The position numbers were made by a program, and so were the translations under genes. A stretch of 39,019 bases of DNA. It comes from CAG-964 sp902789345 (lineage in GTDB: Bacteria; Bacillota; Clostridia; Oscillospirales; Acutalibacteraceae). Below are positions 1 through 7,008 of this stretch, one piece after another (position 1 is the stretch's first letter; each line of letters opens with the position of its first letter). Where the stretch lies: assembly GCA_052117325.1 (NCBI GenBank), contig JBQKJJ010000017.1; one strand, given 5' to 3'. The notes beneath the pieces were generated by a model that was not told the DNA's origin, searched no databases, and saw only the letters and a program-made list of their open reading frames with translations.

Positions 1-35
1 ACTAATATAGACAGCTAAATACAATATACCGATAT

Positions 36-111
36 TCCTCCATAGCTCAGTCGGTAGAGCGCATGACTGTTAATCATGATGTCACTGGTTCGAGCCCAGT
101 TGGGGGAGCCA
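36..111 (+). tRNA. tRNA-Asn (GTT anticodon)
   Basis: A complete cloverleaf can be folded. The acceptor stem TCCTCCA pairs with TGGGGGA, the T-arm contains GGTTCGAGCC, the anticodon is GTT in the loop ACTGTTAATC, and the 3' CCA is encoded. The 3' part of this gene is the attachment site of the phage that follows: the same 46 bases recur at 8313-8358. Integration leaves this copy intact, so the gene should remain functional in the lysogen. Confidence 0.97.
66..111. repeat. Left attachment repeat, inside tRNA-Asn
   Basis: These 46 bases, from the anticodon stem to the terminal CCA of the tRNA, are repeated without mismatch at 8313-8358. The flanks diverge on both sides. An integrase gene abuts this copy and phage genes fill the interval, so the pair is read as the attachment-site duplication left by site-specific integration. 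Crossover could be anywhere within the identity block. Confidence 0.93.
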
Positions 112-112
112 T

Positions 113-143
113 AAGAGAGTAGTTTTTAACTACTCTCTTTTTT
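113..143 (+). terminator. Rho-independent terminator after tRNA-Asn
   Basis: A 12-bp stem (AAGAGAGTAGTT with AACTACTCTCTT) is followed by a T run. It lies just 3' of the tRNA and is brought in by the phage. It takes the place of the host terminator that is now at 8360-8392. The last integrase codons run into this hairpin from the other strand. Confidence 0.85.
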
Positions 144-1037
144 GTCATGTAGCAAATTATCAAGATGACTGTTATAGTTATCATTTATCAAATGCATTTG
201 TGATGCAAGATGTATATATACTTGAGTAATGTTGATTGTGGAGTGTCCCAGTAAAACTCTTAGCACCTCAAGGTTACCACCATTATAAACAAAGTTAGTT
301 GCAAATGTATGCCTTAATAAGTGAGGGTAAACCCTAGCAAATGCTTTTTTCTTTTTTATTCTAGCAAATAACATTTTAATTGTGTTATGTGTTATTGCTT
401 TGTTTTGCTGGGTAAGGAAAAAACTATTTGTATCAGTTATACAATGTTTTCTATAATCAATGTAGACCGATAATTGTCCGGATACAGCAGATCCAAACGG
501 AACTATACGCTGTTTACTTCCTTTTCCATTAATAACTAAGTAATGGTTTATAAAATCAATATCAGATAATTTTAAATTAACTACTTCGCCTAACCTAAGA
601 CCGCAATCGATCATCAACATAATGATTGACTTGTTGCGACAGTTAAGAAAAGTTGAGTTATTATAGAGTGTAAGCAGTTGCTTAACTTCATTATCTGATA
701 ATGGCAAAATCACTTCTTTATTAGCTTTCATTAGATTTAGACGATTAATGTCAATATCTATGTAATCTTCAAAATATAACCAACGGTAAAATACTTTAAC
801 CGCTCTGGCATATGTTCTAACCGATATTTTATTGATTTCACGGTGCTCCGATATGTAAAGTTGGTAAGCTTTAAATGTCATAATGTCTAAGTCTTCAACA
901 TCCATTTCTGCAGAACAAAAGTTAATGAACATGTTCAATGACCTTTTATAGTATTCAATGGTGTACTGAGAGTTACCTCGAAACTGCTGTTCTTGCATAA
1001 ACATTTCGTAAGCTTTAGCGACAGTCAACGGTAACAC
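126..1037 (-). CDS. Tyrosine recombinase / phage integrase
   Basis: This protein of about 300 residues has the usual two parts. The N-terminal core-binding (SAM-like) domain covers residues 1-95 (AYEMFMQEQQFRGNSQYTIEYY). The catalytic domain carries Arg in CGLRLGEVVNL, the HLLRHTFATN box (His-x-x-Arg), and a final Tyr in GHSTINITQVYIHL. It should catalyse integration and excision at tRNA-Asn. The gene lies directly beside the left attachment repeat, as phage integrases often do. Its start is uncertain: GTG at 1037 or an in-frame TTG at 1028, which has an AAAGGG site 8 bases upstream. Both overlap the end of rep, so translation is probably coupled. All catalytic residues I can recognise are present. 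Confidence 0.95.
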   Translation of the reverse strand: MLPLTVAKAYEMFMQEQQFRGNSQYTIEYYKRSLNMFINFCSAEMDVEDLDIMTFKAYQLYISEHREINKISVRTYARAVKVFYRWLYFEDYIDIDINRLNLMKANKEVILPLSDNEVKQLLTLYNNSTFLNCRNKSIIMLMIDCGLRLGEVVNLKLSDIDFINHYLVINGKGSKQRIVPFGSAVSGQLSVYIDYRKHCITDTNSFFLTQQNKAITHNTIKMLFARIKKKKAFARVYPHLLRHTFATNFVYNGGNLEVLRVLLGHSTINITQVYIHLASQMHLINDNYNSHLDNLLHDKKESS

Positions 1038-2058
1038 CCTTTCGCTTTAATTCTTCATCCTCTGCTAAAAGCATTTTATATTTAGGGTTAAGATTAAGAG
1101 GTGCTTTAGCATTAACTTTATCAACTAAATCATTAACGCCAAACAACTTAATATATGTAAAAATAGGACCAGCGTTGCGATCTGATACATAATGTGATAA
1201 ATTCAGTGCGTTATATTCCATTCCCGGTCTTACATATAATGATTTTGACTTATCCGTTACGCTTGTAGCAAACTTAGACCAGTGCACAGCCATAGGGGCA
1301 CGCCACACATTACTATCAGTATCTGACTTATCAATATATCTTAAATAATGATTAAGCACCAAAAAATATAATGTATCTATTTTTTCTGCTGGGCGCACGG
1401 ACACATATTTTTGCTCAACATCAGACCAAGTATATTTTTCTTCAGGACGTAAAAGCTTAATAAATTCAAAAGCCCTTTCCCGGCGTAGCATTATTTCACA
1501 TCTCACCCAATGAGATATTTCAGCACTGCGGTTACGTTCAGCGGCTTTATCATAAATACGAATAATAACGCTGCCACGCTTGCAACCGTGAGTAACGCAA
1601 GTACCGCCTGAGGATATATTAACATCCCAGGTGCGAGCCTTTGAAACAAAATTACCATGCAGTGTATCTTGTGTAATAGCTTCCAGGTCAAGCAATCCGG
1701 TAAAATCATCATAAGCAACATCAATACGAGTAATATTAACACCCTCTTGATTATGCAAAACATAATCAAACAACACGTTAAAATCACCATGACCCAAACT
1801 CTCAAATGTTCGGCAACCTTGACCGGACATCTCAAGCCATATTTTACCCTCAGTTGATGATGTGTGCCCGTCAAAATGGATTGAAACGCCGGAAAAATAT
1901 AATCTCTTTTTCCAACCCCTAGCACCATATGTTTCCATAAAAGGGCAATTTTCCATTCCAAGCATTTCAATAAGTTGTTCCGGCTCACAAATACTTGTTG
2001 TCATCGCAAACCAGTCTATTAAGATTTTATTTTTTAATTCAGATACCAAAGCATTCAT
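1015..2058 (-). CDS. Phage/plasmid replication initiator (Rep_trans family)
   Basis: This protein of about 347 residues resembles the replication initiation factors (Rep_trans, RstA-like) of filamentous phages and small rolling-circle plasmids. Visible family signatures are TRIDVAYDDF, IIRIYDKAAERN and HWVRCEIMLRRERA. Members nick one strand at the origin and become attached to DNA through a Tyr. I cannot assign the nicking Tyr with certainty. The start is put at ATG 2058 because GAGAGG lies upstream at suitable spacing; the ATG at 2076 has no such site. The gene follows a hairpin-rich intergenic region and overlaps the integrase, so replication and integration genes form the last unit of the leftward array. 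Confidence 0.88.
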   Translation of the reverse strand: MNALVSELKNKILIDWFAMTTSICEPEQLIEMLGMENCPFMETYGARGWKKRLYFSGVSIHFDGHTSSTEGKIWLEMSGQGCRTFESLGHGDFNVLFDYVLHNQEGVNITRIDVAYDDFTGLLDLEAITQDTLHGNFVSKARTWDVNISSGGTCVTHGCKRGSVIIRIYDKAAERNRSAEISHWVRCEIMLRRERAFEFIKLLRPEEKYTWSDVEQKYVSVRPAEKIDTLYFLVLNHYLRYIDKSDTDSNVWRAPMAVHWSKFATSVTDKSKSLYVRPGMEYNALNLSHYVSDRNAGPIFTYIKLFGVNDLVDKVNAKAPLNLNPKYKMLLAEDEELKRKGVTVDCR

Positions 2059-2076
2059 AATCTCATAACCTCTCAT

Positions 2077-2220
2077 CTATATAGTTTGTAGTGTAATTGT
2101 AGGTAGAGAGTAGCTATTAGCCTTGCTACTCTCACGCACAGCCTAGAAACTGTGCGTTGTTTTACTTATATAATGCCTGACCGACAGGGCCCCGCCCCGA
2201 AAAACGGGGCACCCCGTCAG
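2077..2220 (-). other. Hairpin-rich intergenic region before rep; candidate phage origin
   Basis: Three hairpins lie almost back to back. They are 2106-2133 (GAGAGTAGC with GCTACTCTC), 2134-2157 (ACGCACAG with CTGTGCGT) and a GC-rich structure at 2177-2220 (outer CTGAC/GTCAG, inner GCCCCG/CGGGGC with an A5 loop). The last overlaps the end of the 83-aa gene and may also terminate the virion operon. In filamentous phages the intergenic region just before the initiator gene holds both replication origins, so an origin role is inferred from position and structure. No nick site was identified. Confidence 0.55.
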
Positions 2221-2468
2221 TCAATAGCTTTTATCCAGCGCAGCACAACACTATATATGTAGTATATAGATATTGCGCCGAGCCAAAGTAAAAAAGTAGA
2301 TACCATAAAATCTATCGGTACAAAGTAGTTAATATATCCTAAATAGCTATCAAAAATTGACATTTCAATAGCCCGAAAAGGGCTGTCCGGTAACAAATCA
2401 ACCAACCAGTTAATAACATCAGTAAGCAAATTACCTAGCCAATCCCATATTTGTGTAAAAACATCCAT
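2217..2468 (-). CDS. Small membrane protein, pVI-like minor virion protein candidate
   Basis: This 83-residue protein has an amphipathic N-terminal half (MDVFTQIWDWLGNLLTDVIN) and a hydrophobic segment near residues 52-75 (FMVSTFLLWLGAISIYYIYS) followed by RWIK. It lies immediately downstream of the pIII-like gene with a 4-base gap, the place that gene VI occupies after gene III in enterobacterial filamentous phages. A role as a minor coat or virion-release protein at the adsorption end is inferred from position, size and hydrophobicity. I cannot claim sequence homology to pVI. Confidence 0.6.
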   Translation of the reverse strand: MDVFTQIWDWLGNLLTDVINWLVDLLPDSPFRAIEMSIFDSYLGYINYFVPIDFMVSTFLLWLGAISIYYIYSVVLRWIKAID

Positions 2469-2472
2469 ATGC

Positions 2473-4047
2473 TTATTCAGCTCCTATCAGTTTGCGAGAT
2501 AACAAAATTAAAGCAACAACGAAAACAACGCTTAAAGATGCTCTGCTAAGTTTTGCAAACATCTCATAATCAGATATATCTATTGTTATCTCATAATCGA
2601 TATTAAGTCTCTCATTTTTGAAAGGTATAGTAAATTTTGGAGCTTTTGGAGTGGCGTTAAGCGATACAAATAAAGAGTATAGATCCCATGGCAGGCAAAA
2701 AGGAAACTTATTTTTAAAAAGTATCTCTGGCAATGTCATAGACGGTAACCCACTAGGTTTACTGCTAGGCTTTTTGTCATCGTCCTTGTCGCCTGGCTTA
2801 TCGTTGTCACCGGTGCTGGTGTCGTCAAGCACCTTATCAGCACTTGCAATATCTCTTGCTACATCAGGTGTATAATCTGTTATAGTCTCATCCGTAATAT
2901 CAGTTGGTATACTAATACCTATTGACGGGTTGCCGGTTGCTACATCATCATTAATGCTGCCATCGTGCCAAGTATCGTTGCCAGGATAAGCCGTAGTATC
3001 AATGCCAGGGTTACCCGGCAGAGCGCCAACACTAGGTATATCACTTGCCGCCCCGGCGCCCTCTCCAAACAAGAGATCATTAAGCCAGTCAGCATAAGAC
3101 TTACGTGTCCATATGCCGTCAGGACATATACTGTCGCTTAACGTATAATCACCTAACTTATTACCGACAACGATATTAGCCCCTGTAGCATAAGTAGTAG
3201 CATCAATATAATTTAAAGTAAATGTACGTGCTTTCCTATCCTCATTACGCAGCACAAAACGATTACCATTTAACATACCATCAGTGCTAAAATTAAAAAT
3301 TTTACCTTGCAAAACAGGAAAAGGATAAGCAGTAGCGCTTGTAACGTAACTAAAAGTATCATTAACAGTTATACCATCATGACTAAAATAGCCATAGTCA
3401 GCAACAAAAGTTAGTCCAGTTATCTTAGTAGACATGACCGTGTAAACATGGCTATCTACAAAAGCAATATTACGACTAGCTATCAGAGGTTTAATACTCT
3501 CAATAGCCTGCGACTTACCGCCAATATACTGCATTGTTACATTGCCAACACTAACAGATACAGCAAACGATGGACCAACGACGGGCACAGAAAAATTAAA
3601 CGCGTCACCGTCCAGCTTTAACATGCCAGGACTGTCAATGTTTAAATGAGCAGTTATACCCTTAAAATCGCCAAAAGTCTTTGCGATCGCATCAATAACT
3701 TTAGGCCAATACTCAGCATTAGCGCTAATAACAAGACCAATAAATCCCATATCTAATGCAGCATTAAGAGATATCTCTTGAGCCTTGGAATTTAAAAACG
3801 ACTGTAAGGGGCTATCACAATTATTATAAAATGCATCAGTGCCTATGTGTGCATTTGCCACGCTAGAAAAAGTTATGCCGGAAGCTGTTAAAATAGCTAA
3901 GAGCAGTAAAAACAAGCCATCATCAACACCTGCTATAGCAAAACTGTCAACGCAAGTATTAACAACTAACGTAAAGCACAGCACAAGACACAACAACACT
4001 GTACATAGCTTTTTCCAAAATCGTTTTTTCGTAAAAACTTTAAGCAC
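2473..4047 (-). CDS. pIII-like adsorption / minor coat protein
   Basis: This protein of about 524 residues has a basic N-terminus and signal peptide (KKLCTVLLCLVLCFTLVV, probable cut after SFA), a large extracellular region, and a low-complexity linker near residues 400-430 rich in Asp, Lys, Gly, Ser and Pro (DDTSTGDNDKPGDKDDDKK). A single C-terminal membrane helix (SLSVVFVVALILLSRKLI) ends the protein. That architecture is that of the filamentous phage receptor-binding protein, which stays in the membrane until virion release. The start is put at GTG 4047, 8 bases after GAGG; a GTG at 4056 is the alternative. The gene slightly overlaps the Zot-like gene upstream. The receptor-binding region matches nothing I recognise, as expected for a fast-evolving adsorption protein. 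Confidence 0.75.
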   Translation of the reverse strand: MLKVFTKKRFWKKLCTVLLCLVLCFTLVVNTCVDSFAIAGVDDGLFLLLLAILTASGITFSSVANAHIGTDAFYNNCDSPLQSFLNSKAQEISLNAALDMGFIGLVISANAEYWPKVIDAIAKTFGDFKGITAHLNIDSPGMLKLDGDAFNFSVPVVGPSFAVSVSVGNVTMQYIGGKSQAIESIKPLIASRNIAFVDSHVYTVMSTKITGLTFVADYGYFSHDGITVNDTFSYVTSATAYPFPVLQGKIFNFSTDGMLNGNRFVLRNEDRKARTFTLNYIDATTYATGANIVVGNKLGDYTLSDSICPDGIWTRKSYADWLNDLLFGEGAGAASDIPSVGALPGNPGIDTTAYPGNDTWHDGSINDDVATGNPSIGISIPTDITDETITDYTPDVARDIASADKVLDDTSTGDNDKPGDKDDDKKPSSKPSGLPSMTLPEILFKNKFPFCLPWDLYSLFVSLNATPKAPKFTIPFKNERLNIDYEITIDISDYEMFAKLSRASLSVVFVVALILLSRKLIGAE

Positions 4048-4768
4048 TTGTAGCACCTCGATTTTCCCTTAGTTTCTTGCGTAATTTTTCTACATCTAAC
4101 TTATTACTTGTACGTTCATTAGTTTCAGCACATGTAGTACCTGTAGTAGGTTTCTTCGCAAACTTAAATAATGCCATCGTATCATAACACCTTGCTTTCT
4201 TAATGTTAAACTTACAAAGCTTAGTTTCCGTTTTAAGCTTGCATGGATACCAAATGACTACAATATGATATAGTCCCTTACAAATAAGACTTGCAATCAT
4301 CATTGCAAGATTCATGTTTTTAATAGCCCTAAATTTGTAGTCGTACTCAAGCAAGCTGCGAATTTGTCTATCTAACATTCTGTCATTTTGAGCAATAAGA
4401 ATAACATCAAAGTTAAAATGACGATGATTAGCGAAAAAATTAACCCATTCCATGCGGTCTTGCCTATCAAATTGACGACTATTAAAGGGGATAGAAGCCT
4501 CATCAAACACAACCAAAGTTTGTGCTTTAATACCTGGAGTATGATATTTATTATGATGGTTAAGTAAATAATCAACAGTAAGCTCACTATTGGGTACAAA
4601 ATAAAACTTGCCGAGCTTTTTAAGCTTATTTCCTTTATAAAATTTGCTAGGGTCAACCGGAAAATTTGCAATAACATCACGACCCCATGATAACCATTTT
4701 AAAATTTCCGTGACAACGTGATAACTCTTATAACTGCCCGGAGTTCCTGAAAATAACATCATTGACAT
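4040..4768 (-). CDS. Zot/pI-like phage morphogenesis ATPase
   Basis: This protein of about 242 residues starts with a Walker A motif, GTPGSYKS, followed by a Walker B-like strand TLVVFDEAS near residue 90 and the conserved FFANHRHFNFDVILIAQN stretch. Those features define the Zot/pI family, the hallmark ATPase that drives filamentous phage assembly and extrusion through the inner membrane. A hydrophobic segment near residues 155-175 (LAMMIASLICKGLYHIVVIW) would anchor it. The start is put at ATG 4768, with GGTGGGAG upstream, rather than the in-frame GTG 15 bases earlier. The name Zot comes from a Vibrio toxin activity, and nothing here implies a toxin. Confidence 0.92.
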   Translation of the reverse strand: MSMMLFSGTPGSYKSYHVVTEILKWLSWGRDVIANFPVDPSKFYKGNKLKKLGKFYFVPNSELTVDYLLNHHNKYHTPGIKAQTLVVFDEASIPFNSRQFDRQDRMEWVNFFANHRHFNFDVILIAQNDRMLDRQIRSLLEYDYKFRAIKNMNLAMMIASLICKGLYHIVVIWYPCKLKTETKLCKFNIKKARCYDTMALFKFAKKPTTGTTCAETNERTSNKLDVEKLRKKLRENRGATSA

Positions 4769-4796
4769 TTTAATCACTCCCACCTTTTCATCTCTT

Positions 4797-4952
4797 GAAA
4801 AATTTTTTATGGAAGCCCCTTGACTACATAATTAAATGATATTGAGTTACCGTGCCGACAACTCAAAAGCTAAAAGCTAAAATATAGAAGCTGTCGGACG
4901 AAATATTATATATCATTTAATTACTCCGTAAAGGGGACATAAAAATTTTTTC
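4797..4952. repeat. 156-bp imperfect inverted repeat between coat and Zot-like genes
   Basis: The left arm (4797-4860) and right arm (4892-4952) are imperfect reverse complements. Shared blocks are AAAAATTTTTTATG, CCCCTT, TAATTAAATGATAT and CCGACA at the inner end. The loop holds the repeated AAAAGCTAAAAGCT motif. No gene fits here. In filamentous phages the packaging signal is a long imperfect hairpin in an intergenic region, so this is a candidate packaging signal or strand-conversion hairpin. That role is an inference. Confidence 0.7.
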
Positions 4953-5011
4953 AAAGGATAAATGGCTAATAACACTATATAATCATTGCCTCCAATCTAA
5001 AAGCTAAAAGA

Positions 5012-5037
5012 GGGGCTAAGATATTACACTCAGCCCC
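5012..5037 (-). terminator. Terminator directly after the major coat gene
   Basis: On the minus strand GGGGCT pairs with AGCCCC across a 14-base loop, followed by TCTTTT. It sits 9 bases past the coat-gene stop. A terminator just downstream of gene VIII is a known device of filamentous phages to make far more coat protein than morphogenesis proteins. The stem is short, so termination would be partial. Confidence 0.55.
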
Positions 5038-5045
5038 AGCAGACT

Positions 5046-5309
5046 TTAAGAAGCCTTACCCAAAAGAGATTTAACAAAACCGATACCCTTTTTTATTGCA
5101 ATAATAGCGCCAAAAATCGCAAGGCCTACCGGTAATGCAAGACCAATATATGTCATAATATCGCTCTGTACAGTTGTTAAAGCAGTGCTAAAAGCTGTTT
5201 GTGCTGATGATTCATCAGCGGCAGAAGCAACGATGCTAAAACACATAGCAATAGCAGACATCATAGATACTAACAGCATTTTTCCATGTTTGCGTATAAA
5301 TGTTTTCAT
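5046..5309 (-). CDS. Major coat protein precursor (pVIII-like)
   Basis: This 87-residue protein has a basic N-terminus and hydrophobic signal sequence (MLLVSMMSAIAMCFSIVASA) with an AxA cleavage site before DESS. The mature chain of about 56 residues has an acidic amphipathic start, a membrane helix (YIGLALPVGLAIFGAIIAI) and a basic tail (KKGIGFVKSLLGKAS). This three-part layout, including the TYIG and KAS ends, closely resembles the mature pVIII of Ff phages (TEYIG... TSKAS). It would form the helical tube around the ssDNA, with the Lys-rich tail facing DNA. A strong site, GGGAGGTG, precedes the ATG, and a terminator follows. Confidence 0.9.
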   Translation of the reverse strand: MKTFIRKHGKMLLVSMMSAIAMCFSIVASAADESSAQTAFSTALTTVQSDIMTYIGLALPVGLAIFGAIIAIKKGIGFVKSLLGKAS

Positions 5310-5328
5310 ATGTTTTCACCTCCCAAAT

Positions 5329-5439
5329 TTAAGATTTAAGCAAGCTAATAGCTTGCCTTATGCCAAAGCCGATTAAACTAAGCAAAATATAGCTTGTAAA
5401 TCCGACTGAAACACCATAAATAAAGCAGTCAATGTACAT
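5329..5439 (-). CDS. 36-aa hydrophobic protein, pVII/pIX-like candidate
   Basis: This short ORF encodes MYIDCFIYGVSVGFTSYILL followed by SLIGFGIRQAISLLKS. It is one membrane helix with a basic C-terminal end. Size and hydrophobicity fit the 32-33-residue tip proteins pVII and pIX, which in Ff phages lie just before the coat gene as here. It lies 3 bases after the 74-aa gene and 19 bases before the coat gene, in a tight run. Its ATG has only a weak upstream site (GAAGTGGTGA), so coupling to the previous gene is likely. The function is inferred from position. Confidence 0.6.
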   Translation of the reverse strand: MYIDCFIYGVSVGFTSYILLSLIGFGIRQAISLLKS

Positions 5440-5442
5440 AAA

Positions 5443-5667
5443 TCACCACTTCCAGAAACTAAATGCTTTGCCAAGAAGCACTCCAAGGCAACAGCTGACA
5501 GTAAATGTTAAAACAGGTAAAGCATCAGTATAATCATCAGTGACAAGCTCATCACTGGTTGCAGTGTTGGTTGCCGGCTCTGTCGTATCAATGGCAGATA
5601 CGACAGTAGCACAGCTTAATATTGATACAATGGCAATCACAGTTATTAGCACTTTAAGCTTGTTCAT
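5443..5667 (-). CDS. Small exported membrane protein, second coat-like protein
   Basis: This 74-residue protein has a signal peptide (LKVLITVIAIVSILSCATVVSA), a short acidic Thr-rich stretch (DTTEPATNTATSDELVTDDY) and a C-terminal membrane helix (LPVLTFTVSCCLGVLLGKAF) ending in SFWKW. The layout of signal, acidic part and membrane helix echoes the neighbouring coat precursor, but the positively charged tail is very short. It may be a minor tip protein or an accessory coat protein. GGAGAGC lies 7 bases before the ATG, and the start overlaps the end of the upstream 54-aa gene. Confidence 0.65.
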   Translation of the reverse strand: MNKLKVLITVIAIVSILSCATVVSAIDTTEPATNTATSDELVTDDYTDALPVLTFTVSCCLGVLLGKAFSFWKW

Positions 5668-5818
5668 CGTCTAAGCTCTCCATTACTACCTTTTTAAAGC
5701 AACAGTTTTTACACTGCTCCTCTTCGCCAGCAGTAAACTTATTGTCTGATAGTTGCTGTAACTTTTTGATTAAACAGCATACAGCAATACCGCATGCCAT
5801 ACCCAAAATTAAATCCAC
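5654..5818 (-). CDS. 54-aa Cys-rich membrane-anchored protein, GTG start
   Basis: Translation from GTG 5818 gives VDLILGMACGIAVCCLIKKL, then a charged tail containing EEEQCKNCCFKK and ending SLDDEQA. The start is supported by GAGGAGG eight bases upstream, which lies inside the stop region of the previous gene. The end overlaps the next gene by 14 bases. There is one N-terminal membrane helix and a cytoplasmic tail with a C-x-x-C-C cluster that could bind metal or form disulfides. I do not recognise a family. Its place among the tiny virion genes suggests a structural or assembly role. Confidence 0.6.
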   Translation of the reverse strand: MDLILGMACGIAVCCLIKKLQQLSDNKFTAGEEEQCKNCCFKKVVMESLDDEQA

Positions 5819-5820
5819 CG

Positions 5821-6126
5821 TTAAGCCTCCTCGGTGAGCTGGTCAACGCTTACGGCTTCGCCAAACTCAAGCAAGTCTTCCGGCTTAGGCTCTTCCACCA
5901 TTAAGAGCTGCACTTTTTTGTTTTCATTGAAATAAGCAGTTACAAAGTCTCCAGGCTTAACATCCTTTAGCACATCATCACTAAGGCATTTAAAGATATC
6001 AACTGCAAGACCTGTTACCCCTTCTTTGGGATAACACACATATAAATGTGTAAAATGTACCTTTTCGCCTCTGTCTGTCTCGAAATCACCAATCTTAAAT
6101 CCAAGCACTTTCTTTAATTCTGACAT
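5821..6126 (-). CDS. Small acidic protein in the pV (ssDNA-binding) position
   Basis: This 101-residue protein (MSELKKVLGFKIGDFETDRG...) is predicted mostly beta-strand, with GDFVTAYFNENKKVQLLMVE as a typical closing hairpin and an acidic C-terminus (EEPKPEDLLEFGEAVSVDQL). Small OB-fold-like proteins with acidic tails in this position coat ssDNA during filamentous phage replication (pV analogues). It precedes the run of tiny virion genes as gene V does in Ff phages. A strong site, AAAGGAGG, lies 9 bases before the ATG, and one copy of the 106-nt leader repeat lies just upstream. The DNA-binding role is inferred and not proven by a motif. Confidence 0.6.
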   Translation of the reverse strand: MSELKKVLGFKIGDFETDRGEKVHFTHLYVCYPKEGVTGLAVDIFKCLSDDVLKDVKPGDFVTAYFNENKKVQLLMVEEPKPEDLLEFGEAVSVDQLTEEA

Positions 6127-6162
6127 TTTGTTTCCTCCTTTAAAAATAAAATTAATATAGTG

Positions 6163-6268
6163 AGAGGGCGGAAAGCCTTAACTACTGCGTAGCCCGTTAT
6201 GCCAAAGGCTGATCTTTTAAAGTTTATTGGCTTTTTTAATTGCTGTAAACCGCCCAAACACTTAATCA
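6163..6268 (-). promoter_or_regulatory. Leader repeat copy A, upstream of the pV-position gene
   Basis: These 106 bases match 6728-6833 with 4 mismatches and no gap. Read on the minus strand, GGGCGG near the start pairs with CCGCCC near the end, and AAAGCC pairs with GGCTTT inside it; further short stems can be drawn in the core. The element ends about 37 bases before the ATG of the 101-aa gene, outside its Shine-Dalgarno site. It is probably a structured 5' leader acting on translation or transcript stability. Confidence 0.7.
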
Positions 6269-6298
6269 CTGCATCACTTCTATAATTGGCTCAATTTT

Positions 6299-6694
6299 TC
6301 ATATATTAAGCTCTGGATTGTCGTATATGTTACCGATAACCTCAATATCTTTAGGATAGTAACTTCCGAGGCTTCGATAGATATTGTCGTACTCAAACTC
6401 AAATTCAGTTTCGTTTTCATCGTATCTCACAACTCCGTAGCCGTCACCGTCTGAGCGGTCTGAAAAATCAACAATATCCCCTTCAAAGATTTTATTGCCA
6501 TTCTTATCGAGCATACCTGTGTACTGTCCAATGGTAGTAAAGTCAACTTCGTAACTGTGGTTACAATCGTCAAGGTCTAGGGCAGGTTGTTCTATAAAAT
6601 ATAACCGTCCTGCACAATCACAAGCTGATGTTATAAATCCTTTAACCCACTCACCGTTATCTAAACGCTTGCCTCTGAATAATATTTCTCTCAT
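6299..6694 (-). CDS. YopX-family phage protein
   Basis: This 131-residue protein opens with MREILFRGKRLDNGEWVKGF and contains GQYTGMLDKNGNKIFEGDIV and a closing VIGNIYDNPEL. Those three blocks are the signature of the YopX family, found in many Gram-positive phages and mobile elements. The molecular function is unknown. The gene lies between the two leader repeats and is the first substantial gene of the leftward phage transcript. Its leader has repeat copy B, and GGAG is found before the ATG. Confidence 0.9.
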   Translation of the reverse strand: MREILFRGKRLDNGEWVKGFITSACDCAGRLYFIEQPALDLDDCNHSYEVDFTTIGQYTGMLDKNGNKIFEGDIVDFSDRSDGDGYGVVRYDENETEFEFEYDNIYRSLGSYYPKDIEVIGNIYDNPELNI

Positions 6695-6727
6695 ATGTTT
6701 TTAATCTCCTAATCCTCTTCAATCAAC

Positions 6728-6833
6728 AGAGGGCGGAAAGCCTTAACTACTGCATAGCCCGTTATGCCAAAGGCTGATCTTTTAAAGTTTATTGGCTTTT
6801 TTATTTGCACTAAACCGCCCAAACACTTAATCA
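6728..6833 (-). promoter_or_regulatory. Leader repeat copy B, upstream of the YopX gene
   Basis: This is the second copy of the 106-nt element (102 of 106 bases identical to 6163-6268). On the minus strand it ends about 33 bases before the YopX ATG, nearly the same spacing as copy A has to its gene. It overlaps the last codons of the upstream 52-aa ORF. The closing pairs GGGCGG/CCGCCC and AAAGCC/GGCTTT are intact in both copies. Confidence 0.7.
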
Positions 6834-6985
6834 TCATCACCATAATTTTCCATAATATCAGAGTATACATCGTTTGACATTTCGATTAGTTCCAAGACCG
6901 TAAATTCTTTATAATCAGGATTCTTTGAAATTTTTTTCATAAGCATATCCATGCCCTGCAACATTGTGCGTTGCTTATCATTCAT
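6827..6985 (-). CDS. 52-aa hypothetical phage protein
   Basis: The translation MNDKQRTMLQGMDMLMKKIS continues with KNPDYKEFTVLELIEMSNDV and ends in NYGDDD. It is soluble, probably helical and acidic at the end, and no family is recognised. It would be the first gene of the leftward phage transcript, starting about 80 bases from the predicted start site, after the operator palindromes. The upstream AGTGAGAGTG is a modest ribosome-binding site. Position suggests an early regulatory protein, but this is a guess. Confidence 0.5.
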   Translation of the reverse strand: MNDKQRTMLQGMDMLMKKISKNPDYKEFTVLELIEMSNDVYSDIMENYGDDD

Positions 6986-7008
6986 CAATATCACTCTCAC
7001 TTCTTAAT

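Noticed and set aside
1503..1988. 161-aa hydrophobic frame opposite a coding frame
   Set aside because: It is a shifted frame within the Rep gene on the same strand, with no ribosome-binding site or family features.
4040..4768. Zot toxin gene
   Set aside because: The family name is historical. The sequence supports the phage assembly ATPase, and nothing suggests an enterotoxin role.
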